A stretch of 64,000 bases of DNA from an uncultured bacterium (GTDB taxonomy: Bacteria > Cyanobacteriota > Vampirovibrionia > Gastranaerophilales > Gastranaerophilaceae): positions 225,184 to 289,183 of the forward strand of contig CAROLD010000001.1 in the NCBI GenBank assembly GCA_949035555.1. The letters are read 5' to 3'. The number at the start of each line of letters is the position of its first letter. Within the stretch, counting starts at the first letter, position 1. Positions 53,601-61,066 of the stretch are shown in pieces. The translations under genes were made by a program, and so were the position numbers. Below the pieces are notes generated by a model that made no database searches, was not told where the DNA came from, and saw nothing but the letters and a program-made list of their open reading frames with translations.

Positions 53601-55193
53601 ACCGTCAAGAGTAACATTGCCACCGTTAATATTTAACGTAGAGATAATTTTTGTATCGACATTTGCACCAATTGAACTTCCGGATGCTATATCAAGAGTT
53701 CCCGCATTAATATTTAATGTACCGTGTGATGCAGTCAATTTTCCGTTAGTAGTATCGTTTTTTACGCCATTGAAATCAAGAGAACCTGTTCCGTTTAAGT
53801 TAACCGAACCTGTCCAAGTATCACCTGTATCAATAGTTACAGCACCGTCAGTAATATTCAAATTACCTGTAATTGTTGTCTTAACCGCACTTGCAATTGA
53901 ACTGCCCGAACCGATTGTCAAATTGCCTGATGTAAGATTAAGGGTTCCACCTTCAGCAATAAGCAATCCGTTTGAAGAAAGGTTATTTACGTTCAAAGAG
54001 CCATTATTTTTAAGATTTACAGTTCCTTTCCAATCATCTGTTGAATTTAAGTTAACAGAACTACCGTCAATATCAAGAACTGCACCTGAGCCAATTTTTG
54101 CAGTTACCGGATTTGCAATTGAGCTACTTGAATTTAGTATAAAAGTACCGCTCTGCAAATCGAATGTGCCTCCTTCTGCTATTAAAGCTCCGGCAACAGA
54201 ACCATTATTAATTATTAATGAACCTTTGGTCATTTTAATTGAGCCGTTCATTGTATCATTATCTGTTAAATTAAGCGTACCGCCTGTAATATTTAATTTA
54301 GAATTTTGATTTAAAGTAACTGCAGCCCCTCCTGCAATTGAGCTGCCCGTATTCAAACTCAAAACGGCAGATTGAGAAGCATCTTTACCGATATCTAAAA
54401 CTGCCCCGTCTTCAATAACAAGTTTAGTTACAGCAGAAATATCATTTTCTGTATGCCAGTTAAGGTTGCCGTCTTTTACTGTAGAAACGCCACCGCCGAA
54501 GAATTTTCCAGTAACATTAGTAGTACCTGCTTCTTGAGTAAAATTACCTGTTTTTGATGAATTATCACCTGAAAGATTCAGTGTACCGGAATTACGCACT
54601 TCTCCAGAACCGCTATTTTTGCCGGCAAGAGTTAGTGTAGCAGAAGCTTCGTTGATTATTGAACCATTCCCTGTGATAGCACCAGAAATTGTTGTTGCAC
54701 CTTGATTTTGAATAGTAGTGCCGGCTGCATTCACAATATCACTGCTGATATTATTATTACCGGTAAATATTGTGTTTCCAGAGTTATTAAGACCTATACC
54801 GTTATCGGTATCAATAGTTACTCCATTTAGGCTTAAAGTACCTGAATTTGTTATTGCAGTTGTAAAATTACTTAAAGTTGAATTATTAACTGTCAAGCTA
54901 CCGGTATTACCTATTGTAAAACCATCATATTTTGTATCGTCATCTCCTAAGCCGCTAATATTAAAACCGGCACCGTTTAATACAATCGTACCATCGACGA
55001 TTCCTAAATTTGCATTAGCTCCTGTTATATCAGCTGTTAACACAATGGGAGTTGTGCCTGCCTGCAATGCACTATTCAGATCACTATAGGATGATACATC
55101 CTGCGCAAAACCTGTCTGTGCACAGCATACCATTGCTAACAACAACCCGGCAATCTTAAAGCTTTTATGTTTCACGGATTTCCCTCTTTTCAT
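47676..55193 (-). CDS. Giant autotransporter with repeated beta-helix passenger
   Basis: A 2505-residue surface protein. A signal peptide (KIAGLLLAMVCCAQTGFAQD) is followed by a ~2180-residue passenger and a ~265-residue autotransporter beta-barrel (from GGLWFKSYVNFETLSM to FQFGAQYLFDWF). The barrel is followed by ~22 charged residues, unusual since most end at the last strand. The passenger has at least 13 copies of a ~70-residue unit with the step DTWxGxVxL and GGTxxLxxGxLxIxxGS in two clusters, separated by a segment with GGNGGAIYNAGNM, like polymorphic outer-membrane proteins. A GTG at 55175, with AGAGGG just before it, may be the true start. It is probably an adhesin; this is family inference. 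Confidence 0.9.
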   Translation of the reverse strand: MKRGKSVKHKSFKIAGLLLAMVCCAQTGFAQDVSSYSDLNSALQAGTTPIVLTADITGANANLGIVDGTIVLNGAGFNISGLGDDDTKYDGFTIGNTGSLTVNNSTLSNFTTAITNSGTLSLNGVTIDTDNGIGLNNSGNTIFTGNNNISSDIVNAAGTTIQNQGATTISGAITGNGSIINEASATLTLAGKNSGSGEVRNSGTLNLSGDNSSKTGNFTQEAGTTNVTGKFFGGGVSTVKDGNLNWHTENDISAVTKLVIEDGAVLDIGKDASQSAVLSLNTGSSIAGGAAVTLNQNSKLNITGGTLNLTDNDTMNGSIKMTKGSLIINNGSVAGALIAEGGTFDLQSGTFILNSSSSIANPVTAKIGSGAVLDIDGSSVNLNSTDDWKGTVNLKNNGSLNVNNLSSNGLLIAEGGTLNLTSGNLTIGSGSSIASAVKTTITGNLNITDGAVTIDTGDTWTGSVNLNGTGSLDFNGVKNDTTNGKLTASHGTLNINAGTLDIASGSSIGANVDTKIISTLNINGGNVTLDGNDTWEGNVTLVDGSLVLDGVNDNGVLNVISTSTGTLDIKNSNLTIGSGSMISGPANVNFDSNSTIDITTDGTVLFTNNDTWSGGNVSVNGGTFVYNVYINVTTNGKLTANSGNVTLTADTTYNFIDGSYIDKSVITEISNRATLDIKGGSVTLDGATDTWHENGKVKISNGKLNINNIQGLIDATGGTVELEDGDFVVSRGSNISGADVIVNETAKLILKKDDTVNNISGNGGLVIDNKSTLTFNKDSVFSNNLKFESKDSSTVYITANADSVLDLVKAGTNTGLTITIDGTDATNDLNIDGTNISNLNFLNTVNYSGALTNNGITSNSGDLTLNGAITGSGSFNNSKNVALNSDASKFSGTYTQTAGSTTVASTGKVFGGEKNINGGSLNITSTEAIDYTNVKLGNNAQLNHTAQSADKNVVSDNVVKFTGSGATANFGASAGVQGNYELTTKIDNGKANKVVFNNSTVNLTLQDYTGSTEYRLSNSDLNLVEKGEAAATKDYTFTNLTTDNATLSFNVEIVDGSTAGSKVLKTDTLTITNGSNNTKFNFGNIYIKGEENGNPDVYQTTKDVLSGAQFAGQPTDVEFATGATTSWVYDVKSANNGHSISMQIKDYTDESTLYNMNATEGTRFFQFSDNGSTATEIYHIDQSLSATAGQKDGIGTQANFSISGHDRDKNIISGEIYDKTTHQTTGNRGSFFNIAAGEDVKLDIKNLTIQDAQKTGNGSVVENNSEKAVITLNNVRVQNNEATGNGGAIYNGVMPEDATKANLIVTNSILNNNTAGGNGGAIYNAGNMAVTGTTFTDNAAAQGGAIYNAGNMTLTNVIVSAANGSAANDIYQSASGTTLLTGTNTIASNIAGSGSITNNGILNISGDNSAYTGTFTQDNNGTTNVTNKFFAGESTIKNGTLNWYTENDIDANAKLTVQTGKLNIGKDASQESVLSIGNGSLIGDAVQVIINDKSILNVIADGTVNINGNDIWKGLVNVEDGKLIISDFRKSNGAFTAIGGEVELKNSTLTIKTDDKILNAVTATIDEKSLLDIKGGNVELNDGDTWAGQVNISDGDLTIDNIASNGIITASGGNVTLENGNLVIEKTSVIMNAATVVLREGTTTTVQNSAEKSGLALNAGDIWSGVINVKNGGLLTIDNIEQNSTLLAEGGIVNVISGTLEMASGSKIENETSLIISNKSVLDITGGDVKLNNNDIWTGEIKITDGTLELDSLKGNGKFVAEGGTVTLNKGNLNIGKDSIIAGGADSPSVIITKGSNLNITGGEVTINGNDTWKGFINLKDGTLNIDERTSNDGILHADAGNLNFSTGTLTIRDGSYIDLDVVVALPEHSIIDILKGGTVAINDNDQWDGKISLNGGVLNYGTTHSGTLEANTGDLNLLSGSILNIQIPSQIHDDVNVDIQQNALVNIRNGAKLNLDSKDKWSGMINNDGGHLTTTELVNSTGSGGGLQQIGGTSTFQNNSHILITDSHSYITGGDVNILNNSSLWMGGTTAELNVDNLTMANNSLLNVMNGKLNTSVAENMIVNDRNNVAINISPRDWKNDVFVIDNLKSDSQGTLNVSDFDFLGLCPIDRHIKLQIFDAKNITNVNFDATDKQIFTPIGWYDLRSAGGGYYTSNLTKYNPQVFRGQVATMAMWNNQLAIDDMLLNHVTLSSERFLAQGRNANRYAISESQFAPYQYRKEDGGLWFKSYVNFETLSMTQGLNVHNNAYGSIVGADFPVMNLKNGWKFMPTAYIGYNGSHQSFNRVSMYQNGGQGGFMGTFMKNDFVGSILAYGGGYNNEMSVEGSTDRAGNWFAGSAAKAAYNLHATKHLTVQPTMMLAYNIFGRQNWGTDFGTMSMGSGHLNGINVAPGVNIIYARETWNLYATFQYMYNINDHVDGKAGNVRLSNVDMRHGYFQYGFGANKTWKDRLTSYFQLVFRNGGRTGVGFQFGAQYLFDWFKSSKKIEDKVQNVPQRKLQIKSLSMK

Positions 55194-55320
55194 AATTCCA
55201 CTAAATATATACCTGCATTAATTTTAACAAAAATACCACCTGCATGCAACCTGAAATCATCAAAAATATTTACAAAAAATCATATAAATTTGAAACTAAA
55301 TTATATCCTCTTTTTTCCTG

Positions 55321-55329
55321 TGCTATAAT
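55321..55329 (+). promoter_or_regulatory. Extended -10 promoter, near-leaderless
   Basis: TGC TATAAT, nine bases before the ATG at 55339; predicted leader of about three bases, no ribosome site. Confidence 0.55.
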
Positions 55330-55338
55330 AATATTATT

Positions 55339-57111
55339 ATGGAAGATAAAGAAATTGATAAAATATACGAATTAATAGATTCGTCCGAATACGAAAAAGC
55401 AAAAATACTTATAATAGAAATATTGGAGCAGACATCCTCAGATATTGACGCACAAAGACTTCTTGCCTTGTGCGATGTTAATTTAGGTAACTACGATAAT
55501 GCCAGAAGAATTCTTGAAGATGTCATAAAATACAGACTGGATGACGCCCTTTGCTGGTATTATCTCGGATGCTGTTATGACAACCTTGAAATGTTTGCGG
55601 AAGCTAAACATGCATATAATAAAGTTCTTGGATTAAGACCGGAATATGTCGATGCATATAAAAGCCTTGCTATAATATATATAAAGACTCAGGAACTTGA
55701 TAAAGCAAAAGAAACAGGAGAAAAAGGACTTGAATACAGTGAAAAGGACGATTATTCACTATATTATATTTTAGGAACCGCCTGCATGGCATCACAAGAT
55801 ATGGAAGGAAGTATTCAATATCTGGAGAAAGCTATTGAATTAAACCCAGAAAATGTACAGCTTTACAATAATCTTGGTACAACTTATCTTACATGCGGAA
55901 ATCTTGATAAAGCATTCGAAACATATAAACGTGCTGCAAAAGTTGACCCGAATGACGGAATGACATACTTTAATATGGCTTCTATTCTTCAAGTTCAAAA
56001 CAAACACAATGAAGCTTGCGAATACTTTGCAAAAGCCAATGAACTAGAACCAGAAGAAGATAGCTACATTGTTGCCTGGGCTTTATCTGAAGTTAAAGCC
56101 GGAAAATTCAAAGACGCAATAGAACATTACAAATTCCTCGCTTCAGCTTACCCGCAAAAATCAACTTACAAATACAATTTAGCATGCTGCTACGAAGTTG
56201 TTGGAGAATTTGAAATCGCTATTTCATTATTGAAACAATTAATATTATTAAATCCGAAAGCAACAAATATTCTAAAAAAACTTGCAGGAATATATATGAC
56301 AATCGGACAGTATCCAAAAGCTAAAGAAATTTATGAAAAAATAATTAAACAAGGAACAACATCCTACCAGCTTCACTATGAATTGGCTCTCCTTAGCGTA
56401 AAAATAGGGGATCTGGATAATGCAGAACAAATCTTGAAAAAAGTTTGCAGACTTAATCCTGAATTTGCACCTGCACATAAAGATTTAGGTGTAATCTATC
56501 TTAATAAGCGTCTTTTTGATTATGCAAAAGATGAATTTGAAACAGCTTACAAGTACGATCCTGAAAACTGCTCAATTGTTTTAGAATACGCAAACTATCT
56601 GCATTCAACTTCAAACTTTGAGCAGGCAGATAAATTATATCAAGAAGCTGTCAAACTTAACCCTGAAAGCGCTAATGTACTTGCATTTTCAGCGTTAAAT
56701 AAAACTCACCTTAAACAAATAGATGAAGCTAAAGAACAAATATTAAAGGCTATGGAAAAATCAACAGATTCCGCATTTTTATTATTCATTGCAGGAAGAA
56801 TTTTCCACCTAGCAAAAGACTACGAAACAGCTAAAATGTATCTGGTTAAATCTTTTGAACTGGAAAGAATTCCTGATGTTCAAAATTTACTCGGACTCTG
56901 TTATATGGAATTAGGAAATTACGAACAAGCAAAATTAATATTCTTAAATATGCTTGAAAAAGCACCTTTAAATATTAATGTTCTTCTAAATCTTGCAAAA
57001 TGCTGGGAACAGTTGGGTAACAACGACGAAGCTTTGAATTGCGCTGAAAAAATTGCCGAGAATTTTCCTGAATGTGAAGAAGCACAAGAATTAATTCGTA
57101 AATTATCTTAA
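55339..57111 (+). CDS. Tetratricopeptide-repeat protein
   Basis: A 590-residue protein of about 16 TPR units, regular enough to read by eye (for example NPENVQLYNNLGTTYLTCGN and DPNDGMTYFNMASILQVQNK). There is no signal peptide or membrane helix. It lies divergent to the autotransporter gene with ~145 bases between them; a role in that system is possible but not shown. No fused catalytic domain is seen. Confidence 0.9.
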   Translation: MEDKEIDKIYELIDSSEYEKAKILIIEILEQTSSDIDAQRLLALCDVNLGNYDNARRILEDVIKYRLDDALCWYYLGCCYDNLEMFAEAKHAYNKVLGLRPEYVDAYKSLAIIYIKTQELDKAKETGEKGLEYSEKDDYSLYYILGTACMASQDMEGSIQYLEKAIELNPENVQLYNNLGTTYLTCGNLDKAFETYKRAAKVDPNDGMTYFNMASILQVQNKHNEACEYFAKANELEPEEDSYIVAWALSEVKAGKFKDAIEHYKFLASAYPQKSTYKYNLACCYEVVGEFEIAISLLKQLILLNPKATNILKKLAGIYMTIGQYPKAKEIYEKIIKQGTTSYQLHYELALLSVKIGDLDNAEQILKKVCRLNPEFAPAHKDLGVIYLNKRLFDYAKDEFETAYKYDPENCSIVLEYANYLHSTSNFEQADKLYQEAVKLNPESANVLAFSALNKTHLKQIDEAKEQILKAMEKSTDSAFLLFIAGRIFHLAKDYETAKMYLVKSFELERIPDVQNLLGLCYMELGNYEQAKLIFLNMLEKAPLNINVLLNLAKCWEQLGNNDEALNCAEKIAENFPECEEAQELIRKLS

Positions 57112-57535
57112 CGTCCTATTGCAAAAATCAATGTGCTGATATGTTAATTTTCTTCATAAAATAATTATGTGTTTAAAAGACACTTGTAGAGACTTTCTTG
57201 AAGTAGCGCAAGTGTTTTTTAATTATATTTAACAAAACAATTGTAAATTTTTTGCCAAAACTAAAAAAGCCCAAAACAGTTCCGGCGACACTCTTTTAAT
57301 ATTTAACTCCAAAATAATTGTAAAAACTTTGGCATGCAAAGAATAAAACATTAGTCAAAACGCTGAATTTATTCTATTATAAATATACAAATCGGGAACG
57401 AGATTTAAAAAATATAAAATAAGAAGAACAAAGTGTGTCTTTCTAAATTATTTATCCATCTTTTGAACGATTACCATTTATTCAAAAATAAGATAATATT
57501 TAGAAAGAGGAAGTGTATTTTGGAGGTAGTTTAAA
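57112..57535 (+). other. Gap ahead of cobO: terminator-like hairpin and long leader
   Basis: No gene found. ACACTTG pairs with CAAGTGT (57180-57220), with an inner ACTT/AAGT stem and TTTTTT after it: a terminator for the TPR gene. Further on, TGCCAAA and TTTGGCA about 70 bases apart are complementary. The remaining ~200 bases to cobO are A/T-rich; no cobalamin-riboswitch core is visible. Confidence 0.5.
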
Positions 57536-58069
57536 GTGTTAGAACATGGATACATACAAATCTATACAGGAGACGGAAAAGGTAAAACAACAGCGTCATT
57601 AGGTTTGGCACTTAGAGCGCTGGGTCATGGCTGGAAGGTTCTGGTTATCCAATTCACTAAAGGTGATGGTGCTACTACTTATGGAGAAATCACTTCATCT
57701 TCTAAATTCTTACCAAATCTTGATGTTGTTCAATTTGGTATGGATAGAGTTTGTTACTCCCACAATGTTTGTTTAGATGACTACAAAGAAGCTAAAAAAG
57801 GCTGGGAATTTGCGAAAAATGCAATAAATTCCGGTGAATATCAGCTTATTATCTTAGATGAAATTAATATTTGTACATCGATGAACATGATTAAAGTAAG
57901 CGAAATTAAAGATACTTTATTGCATAAACCTGAAAATCTTGAAATAGTTTTGACAGGTCGTTATGCTCACCCTGAATTAGTTGCCTTGGCACATCTTGTT
58001 ACTGAAATGAAACCAATTAAACACTATTTTGAAACAGGTGTTATGGCAAGACAAGGTATCGAATACTAA
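57536..58069 (+). CDS. cobO: Corrinoid adenosyltransferase (CobO/BtuR type)
   Basis: Transfers the adenosyl group of ATP to cob(I)alamin or cob(I)yrinic acid a,c-diamide. The P-loop is GDGKGKTTASLGLALRALGH; VLVIQFTKG and the Walker-B-like IILDEIN follow, then GRYAHPELVALAHLVTEM. At 177 residues it is the normal length. The start is GTG with GGAGG 8-9 bases upstream. Its presence means adenosylcobalamin can be made or salvaged, which fits the riboswitch ahead of nrdD. Confidence 0.94.
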   Translation: MLEHGYIQIYTGDGKGKTTASLGLALRALGHGWKVLVIQFTKGDGATTYGEITSSSKFLPNLDVVQFGMDRVCYSHNVCLDDYKEAKKGWEFAKNAINSGEYQLIILDEINICTSMNMIKVSEIKDTLLHKPENLEIVLTGRYAHPELVALAHLVTEMKPIKHYFETGVMARQGIEY

Positions 58070-58129
58070 ATTTCAATGTTATAAGTTTTAGGTTAATGTG
58101 AATCCTTTTTTGTTTCAGAAATGAAATAA

Positions 58130-58157
58130 GCGGGCAGACTTTGTCTTGCCCGTTTTT
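58130..58157 (+). terminator. Terminator after cobO
   Basis: CGGGCAGAC / GTCTTGCCCG with a T-run (TTTTTCTT). Confidence 0.82.
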
Positions 58158-58189
58158 CTTATAAATATAAAAAAGATATGCTATAAAGC

Positions 58190-58939
58190 CTATCCGTTAT
58201 TTCTGTTTGCTATTTTAGCCAGCAGATTAAGTATTTCGATATAAAGCCAAATAATAGTAACAAGAAGAGCAAATCCACCGTACCATTCATAATAACTAGG
58301 AACTCTGCCGGAAAACTTTTCAACAAAATCGAAATCCAAAATTAAATTAAAAGAAGCAATAAGCACAACAACAGCACTGAAAGCAATACCTATCGGACTA
58401 CTTGTAAAAATTGCAGGTATAGAAGTATGAAAAATAAAAACCATTACAATCTGAAGAAGATAAACTAAAAATATTGCCAGAGTTGAAGTTGCAATAACAG
58501 ATCTGAAAAGTTGTGAACATTTAATAATTTTGAATTTGTATAAAACAAACATACTAAACAAAGCAAACATAGTACCAACAGCCGCCTGTGAAGCAATCCC
58601 CGGATAATAAGTATTCAAAAGCGCAGAGTAGCTACCTAAAAATAAACCTTCACACATTGCATAAAGCGGAGTAGTTATAGCTAGGAACCTATTTTTCGGC
58701 CCAAAACATATAAACAGAGCAAGAATCAATCCACCCCATGTTCCTACATTTCTCAAAATGAAAACTTTATCCGCAAAACCTGCCATCTGTAAATACCAGG
58801 TATAAGCAAAGGTCAACGCAGTAAACAGACCTAACATACAGGTTTTTAAAATAGTGCCGTTAATAGACATAGAATGGTTAGTTTCCAAATCTCCAAACCC
58901 GGAGTTAAAAACCCCCTCCTTTAAAACAGGATTAGCCAT
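58190..58939 (-). CDS. Bax inhibitor-1 / YccA-family membrane protein
   Basis: A 249-residue protein with seven predicted helices, including TWYLQMAGFA, LYAMCEGLFLGSYSALLNTY and the C-terminal YGGFALLVTIIWLYIEILNL typical of the BI-1-like (YaaH/YccA, DUF4870-free) group. Homologues act in membrane quality control or as pH-sensitive calcium leaks; the role here is unknown. AAAGGAG precedes the ATG at 58939; the open frame runs 24 codons further up without a ribosome site. Confidence 0.88.
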   Translation of the reverse strand: MANPVLKEGVFNSGFGDLETNHSMSINGTILKTCMLGLFTALTFAYTWYLQMAGFADKVFILRNVGTWGGLILALFICFGPKNRFLAITTPLYAMCEGLFLGSYSALLNTYYPGIASQAAVGTMFALFSMFVLYKFKIIKCSQLFRSVIATSTLAIFLVYLLQIVMVFIFHTSIPAIFTSSPIGIAFSAVVVLIASFNLILDFDFVEKFSGRVPSYYEWYGGFALLVTIIWLYIEILNLLAKIANRNNG

Positions 58940-59105
58940 AATATAAAAACTCCTTTCAATTAAATAATCACTGGAACACCATAATATTAACATAGAAATA
59001 TAAAAGCACAATTCGCAAATAAGATAAAAAAAATTTAAAAAAGTACTTTACAATAAAATTTTTTTGTTATATATTAAAGGTGTCGGCAGAAAAGCCGTTT
59101 TTTAA

Positions 59106-59177
59106 TCCTCAGTAGCTCAATGGCGGAGCATTCGACTGTTAATCGAAGGGTTGCTGGTTCGAGTCCAGCCTGGGGAG
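59106..59177 (+). tRNA. tRNA-Asn (GTT)
   Basis: Acceptor TCCTCAG / CTGGGGA, anticodon loop CTGTTAA, T-arm GCTGGTTCGAGTCCAGC; no CCA encoded. The U1-A72 pair and TCCTCAG start resemble cyanobacterial tRNA-Asn. It marks the edge of an accessory tract. Confidence 0.94.
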
Positions 59178-59191
59178 TTTTTTATTGATTT

Positions 59192-59222
59192 AGAGCTTGA
59201 ATTAACCTCAAGCTCTTTTTTA
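59192..59222 (+). terminator. Terminator after tRNA-Asn
   Basis: AGAGCTTGA / TCAAGCTCT followed by TTTTTT. Confidence 0.9.
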
Positions 59223-59880
59223 ATGCCTGTCTCGGAAGTTCGATTGTTGGCATATTTAAGAGATAATTTGTACTGATTTTCTGCAATTGTTTGGAAGATT
59301 GGTCTTAGTTTTATATCAAACTTTTTGTCTTTATAAGTAATTTCTTCTGATATGATTTCTAAGATTTTTCTTCTTTGAGCTGTATTTCCTTTTAGGAAAA
59401 TCAGATAGTTGTCTACCTGAGTAATCAACTATTGTTGCAGATTTAATATCATAATTCATCATTTCATCAAATGACAATAGATTAGAATAAGGGTCAGGGA
59501 TATCAAATGTAATTTCAAACTTCCCCTTATTTTCTGTATTAAATTCATCACTTAATCTGAAATAATTCTTACCATTAGACTTAAAGAGGTATAAACGCCC
59601 TGCATCGTACAAAATACCAAAAACAGTATTTTTGGCAGATTCATTCATATATGATTTTAATTGACTATTGAATACTCCTTTTATATCTTTACTATCTTCT
59701 TTTTTAAACTCTATACCGCATAATAAATGTTCTTTTAGCCAATTCAATTCATCCCAACGAGTATCATCTTTTTTAGTATGCATAGCTTTATAGTGAATAA
59801 ACCAATCTTTATTGTCAAAAATAGCTCCGTCAAGTTTTATTGGAGCTGAATTCTTATTGCCTTTAGGGAATTGTACTTCA
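59223..59880 (-). pseudogene. Remnant of a nuclease-like (restriction/modification type) gene
   Basis: Two frames, joined by a frameshift near 59412-59418 (a T-run), read as one protein: IFEVQFPKGNKNSAPIKLDG, then WDELNWLKEHLLCGIEFKKE, then VFNSQLKSYMNESAKNTVFG, and in the second frame FLKGNTAQRRKILEIISEE. The pattern (acidic 'IEFKK', QLK..M) resembles N-terminal nuclease or recognition parts of restriction-modification proteins. There is no start: the 5' end stops dead at the integrase remnant, and the 3' end runs into the tRNA terminator. Clearly broken. Confidence 0.66.
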
Positions 59881-60269
59881 AAGATAGAATCACGCTAAGA
59901 GAGAAAAAGACAAACAAATTCAAGGACTTTCCATTATCGGAGAAAACAAAGCAAGCATTGAAAGAATATCTAAAGACAAGAAATTATAACGCCAACGAGC
60001 CTTTATTCATATCAAGAAAGAATAAAGGCTTTTTGTTGCGACAACAAGCATACAAAATTATTAATGGTGTTGCAAAATCAGTAGGTATAAAAGAAAAAAT
60101 CGGCACTCATACATTAAGAAAAACCTTTGGCTATCATGCATATAATAATGGTTACGACATCACATTACTACAAAAGCTATTCAATCATTCTTCGCCGTTA
60201 GTAACCTTACGTTATATAGGTATTACACGAGAAGAATTAGACGATGTATATTTAAGTTTAGATTTGTAG
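59871..60269 (+). pseudogene. Tyrosine recombinase (integrase), C-terminal remnant
   Basis: Keeps the catalytic C-terminal part: HTLRKTFGYHAYNNG (HxxR), LLQKLFNHSSPLVTLRYIG (the last His and the Tyr nucleophile). The N-terminal arm-binding domain and the first catalytic Arg are missing; the only starts are a TTG inside the junction. It is head to head with the nuclease remnant. An integrase next to a tRNA gene suggests an integrated element that has decayed. Confidence 0.83.
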
Positions 60270-60335
60270 CCACACAATGTCGTAAGTATATGGTTAAGTT
60301 TTGTTAAGATACTCAGTGATTGCATGTCGTGTAAC

Positions 60336-60364
60336 TTGACAACTTAAACAATATGCGATATGTT
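60336..60364 (+). promoter_or_regulatory. Promoter ahead of the gene at 60385
   Basis: TTGACA, 17-base spacer, TATGTT; about 20 bases before the ATG, with AAGGAGGAG in between. Confidence 0.6.
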
Positions 60365-60384
60365 TAATAACATAAGGAGGAGAT

Positions 60385-60783
60385 ATGTATAAAAGACCTC
60401 AAGAATACTTACAAGAATTAAAAGACAGAATTGACGAGCTTAAAGCTGAATTAGCTGAAATTGAGCCGATTTATGAAGCCATTTTGAATGCTGGCATTAA
60501 GCCAGAAATTGCTATTAAGCCAACACTTGAGCAACAAAAAATTTTCATTCAAAAAGAACTAACTTCTTCGGAAAAGATTGCTGAAGCTCAAAGAGAACGT
60601 CATAAACGTGATAGAGATGCAAAAGTTCCAGAAATTGTAAAATGCATAAGAGAAAATGGCCCATCATCTTTTGCTAGTATAGCTAGAGAGTTGCACATGA
60701 CTTCTGCAGCAATAAAGAAAATTGTAGAAGAAAATACTCAAACATTTATAAAAAACAGAAACCAGTTGTGGGAGTTAAAATAA
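60385..60783 (+). CDS. Coiled-coil protein with C-terminal winged HTH
   Basis: A 132-residue protein. Residues ~5-35 form a coiled coil (YLQELKDRIDELKAELAEIE), and the C-terminus a winged HTH (VKCIRENGPSSFASIARELH, then MTSAAIKKIVEE). No known family recognised. It has a strong ribosome site (AAGGAGGAG) and its own promoter, followed by a set of hairpins, so it looks like a live gene within the decayed element. A regulator or accessory DNA-binding protein is likely. Confidence 0.75.
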   Translation: MYKRPQEYLQELKDRIDELKAELAEIEPIYEAILNAGIKPEIAIKPTLEQQKIFIQKELTSSEKIAEAQRERHKRDRDAKVPEIVKCIRENGPSSFASIARELHMTSAAIKKIVEENTQTFIKNRNQLWELK

Positions 60784-60890
60784 TTAGAGGCGGTTAATAA
60801 AACCGCCATGTTCACAATAGTGGTAGGAAGTCTCCAAAACTTCCAATAAACCACAAAATCTATGCGAGGTCTCCAAAACCTCGCTTTTTT
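60784..60890 (+). ncRNA. Twin hairpins with identical loop downstream of the HTH gene
   Basis: GGCGGTT/AACCGCC (60789-60807) is followed by two hairpins: GGAAGT-CTCCAAA-ACTTCC (60826-60844), enclosed by GTGGT/ACCAC, and GCGAGGT-CTCCAAA-ACCTCGC (60864-60884) with TTTTTT after it. The loops are identical while the stems differ. The last hairpin is a normal terminator; the repeated loop suggests a binding site or recent duplication of the 3' end. It could simply be the 3' UTR of the gene before it. Confidence 0.5.
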
Positions 60891-60998
60891 ATATATTAAC
60901 AATTTATTTAAAATTTATCAAGCAGTAATTCTAAAATTGTTACATTATTATTTGTGCATTTAAATTCAAATCAGTCGTTTATATAATTAAATATACAC

Positions 60999-61027
60999 TT
61001 GAAAATGTGTACATTTTTTGGTACAAT
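60999..61027 (+). promoter_or_regulatory. Promoter with palindromic operator ahead of the antitoxin-like gene
   Basis: TTGAAA (60999-61004), 17-base spacer, TACAAT (61022-61027, preceded by TGG). The palindrome AAAATGT-GT-ACATTTT (61002-61017) overlaps the -35 and spacer, fitting an autorepressor site. Six bases after the -10 come ATG ATG TAA (61034-61042), a two-codon reading frame. Confidence 0.6.
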
Positions 61028-61066
61028 ATAAATATGATGTAAGTAAACGAAAGCAGATAAAAAACT

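Noticed and set aside
53503..54309. 268-residue rightward frame opposite the autotransporter (also 49735-50256)
   Set aside because: Antisense to the repeated passenger sequence; composition (Pro/Val/Ser rich) mirrors the repeats and there is no ribosome site.
59117..59222. C-terminal tail of the nuclease remnant
   Set aside because: The residues GWTRTSNPSINSRMLRH are the antisense translation of a tRNA gene, a known artefact; the remnant was cut at the terminator.
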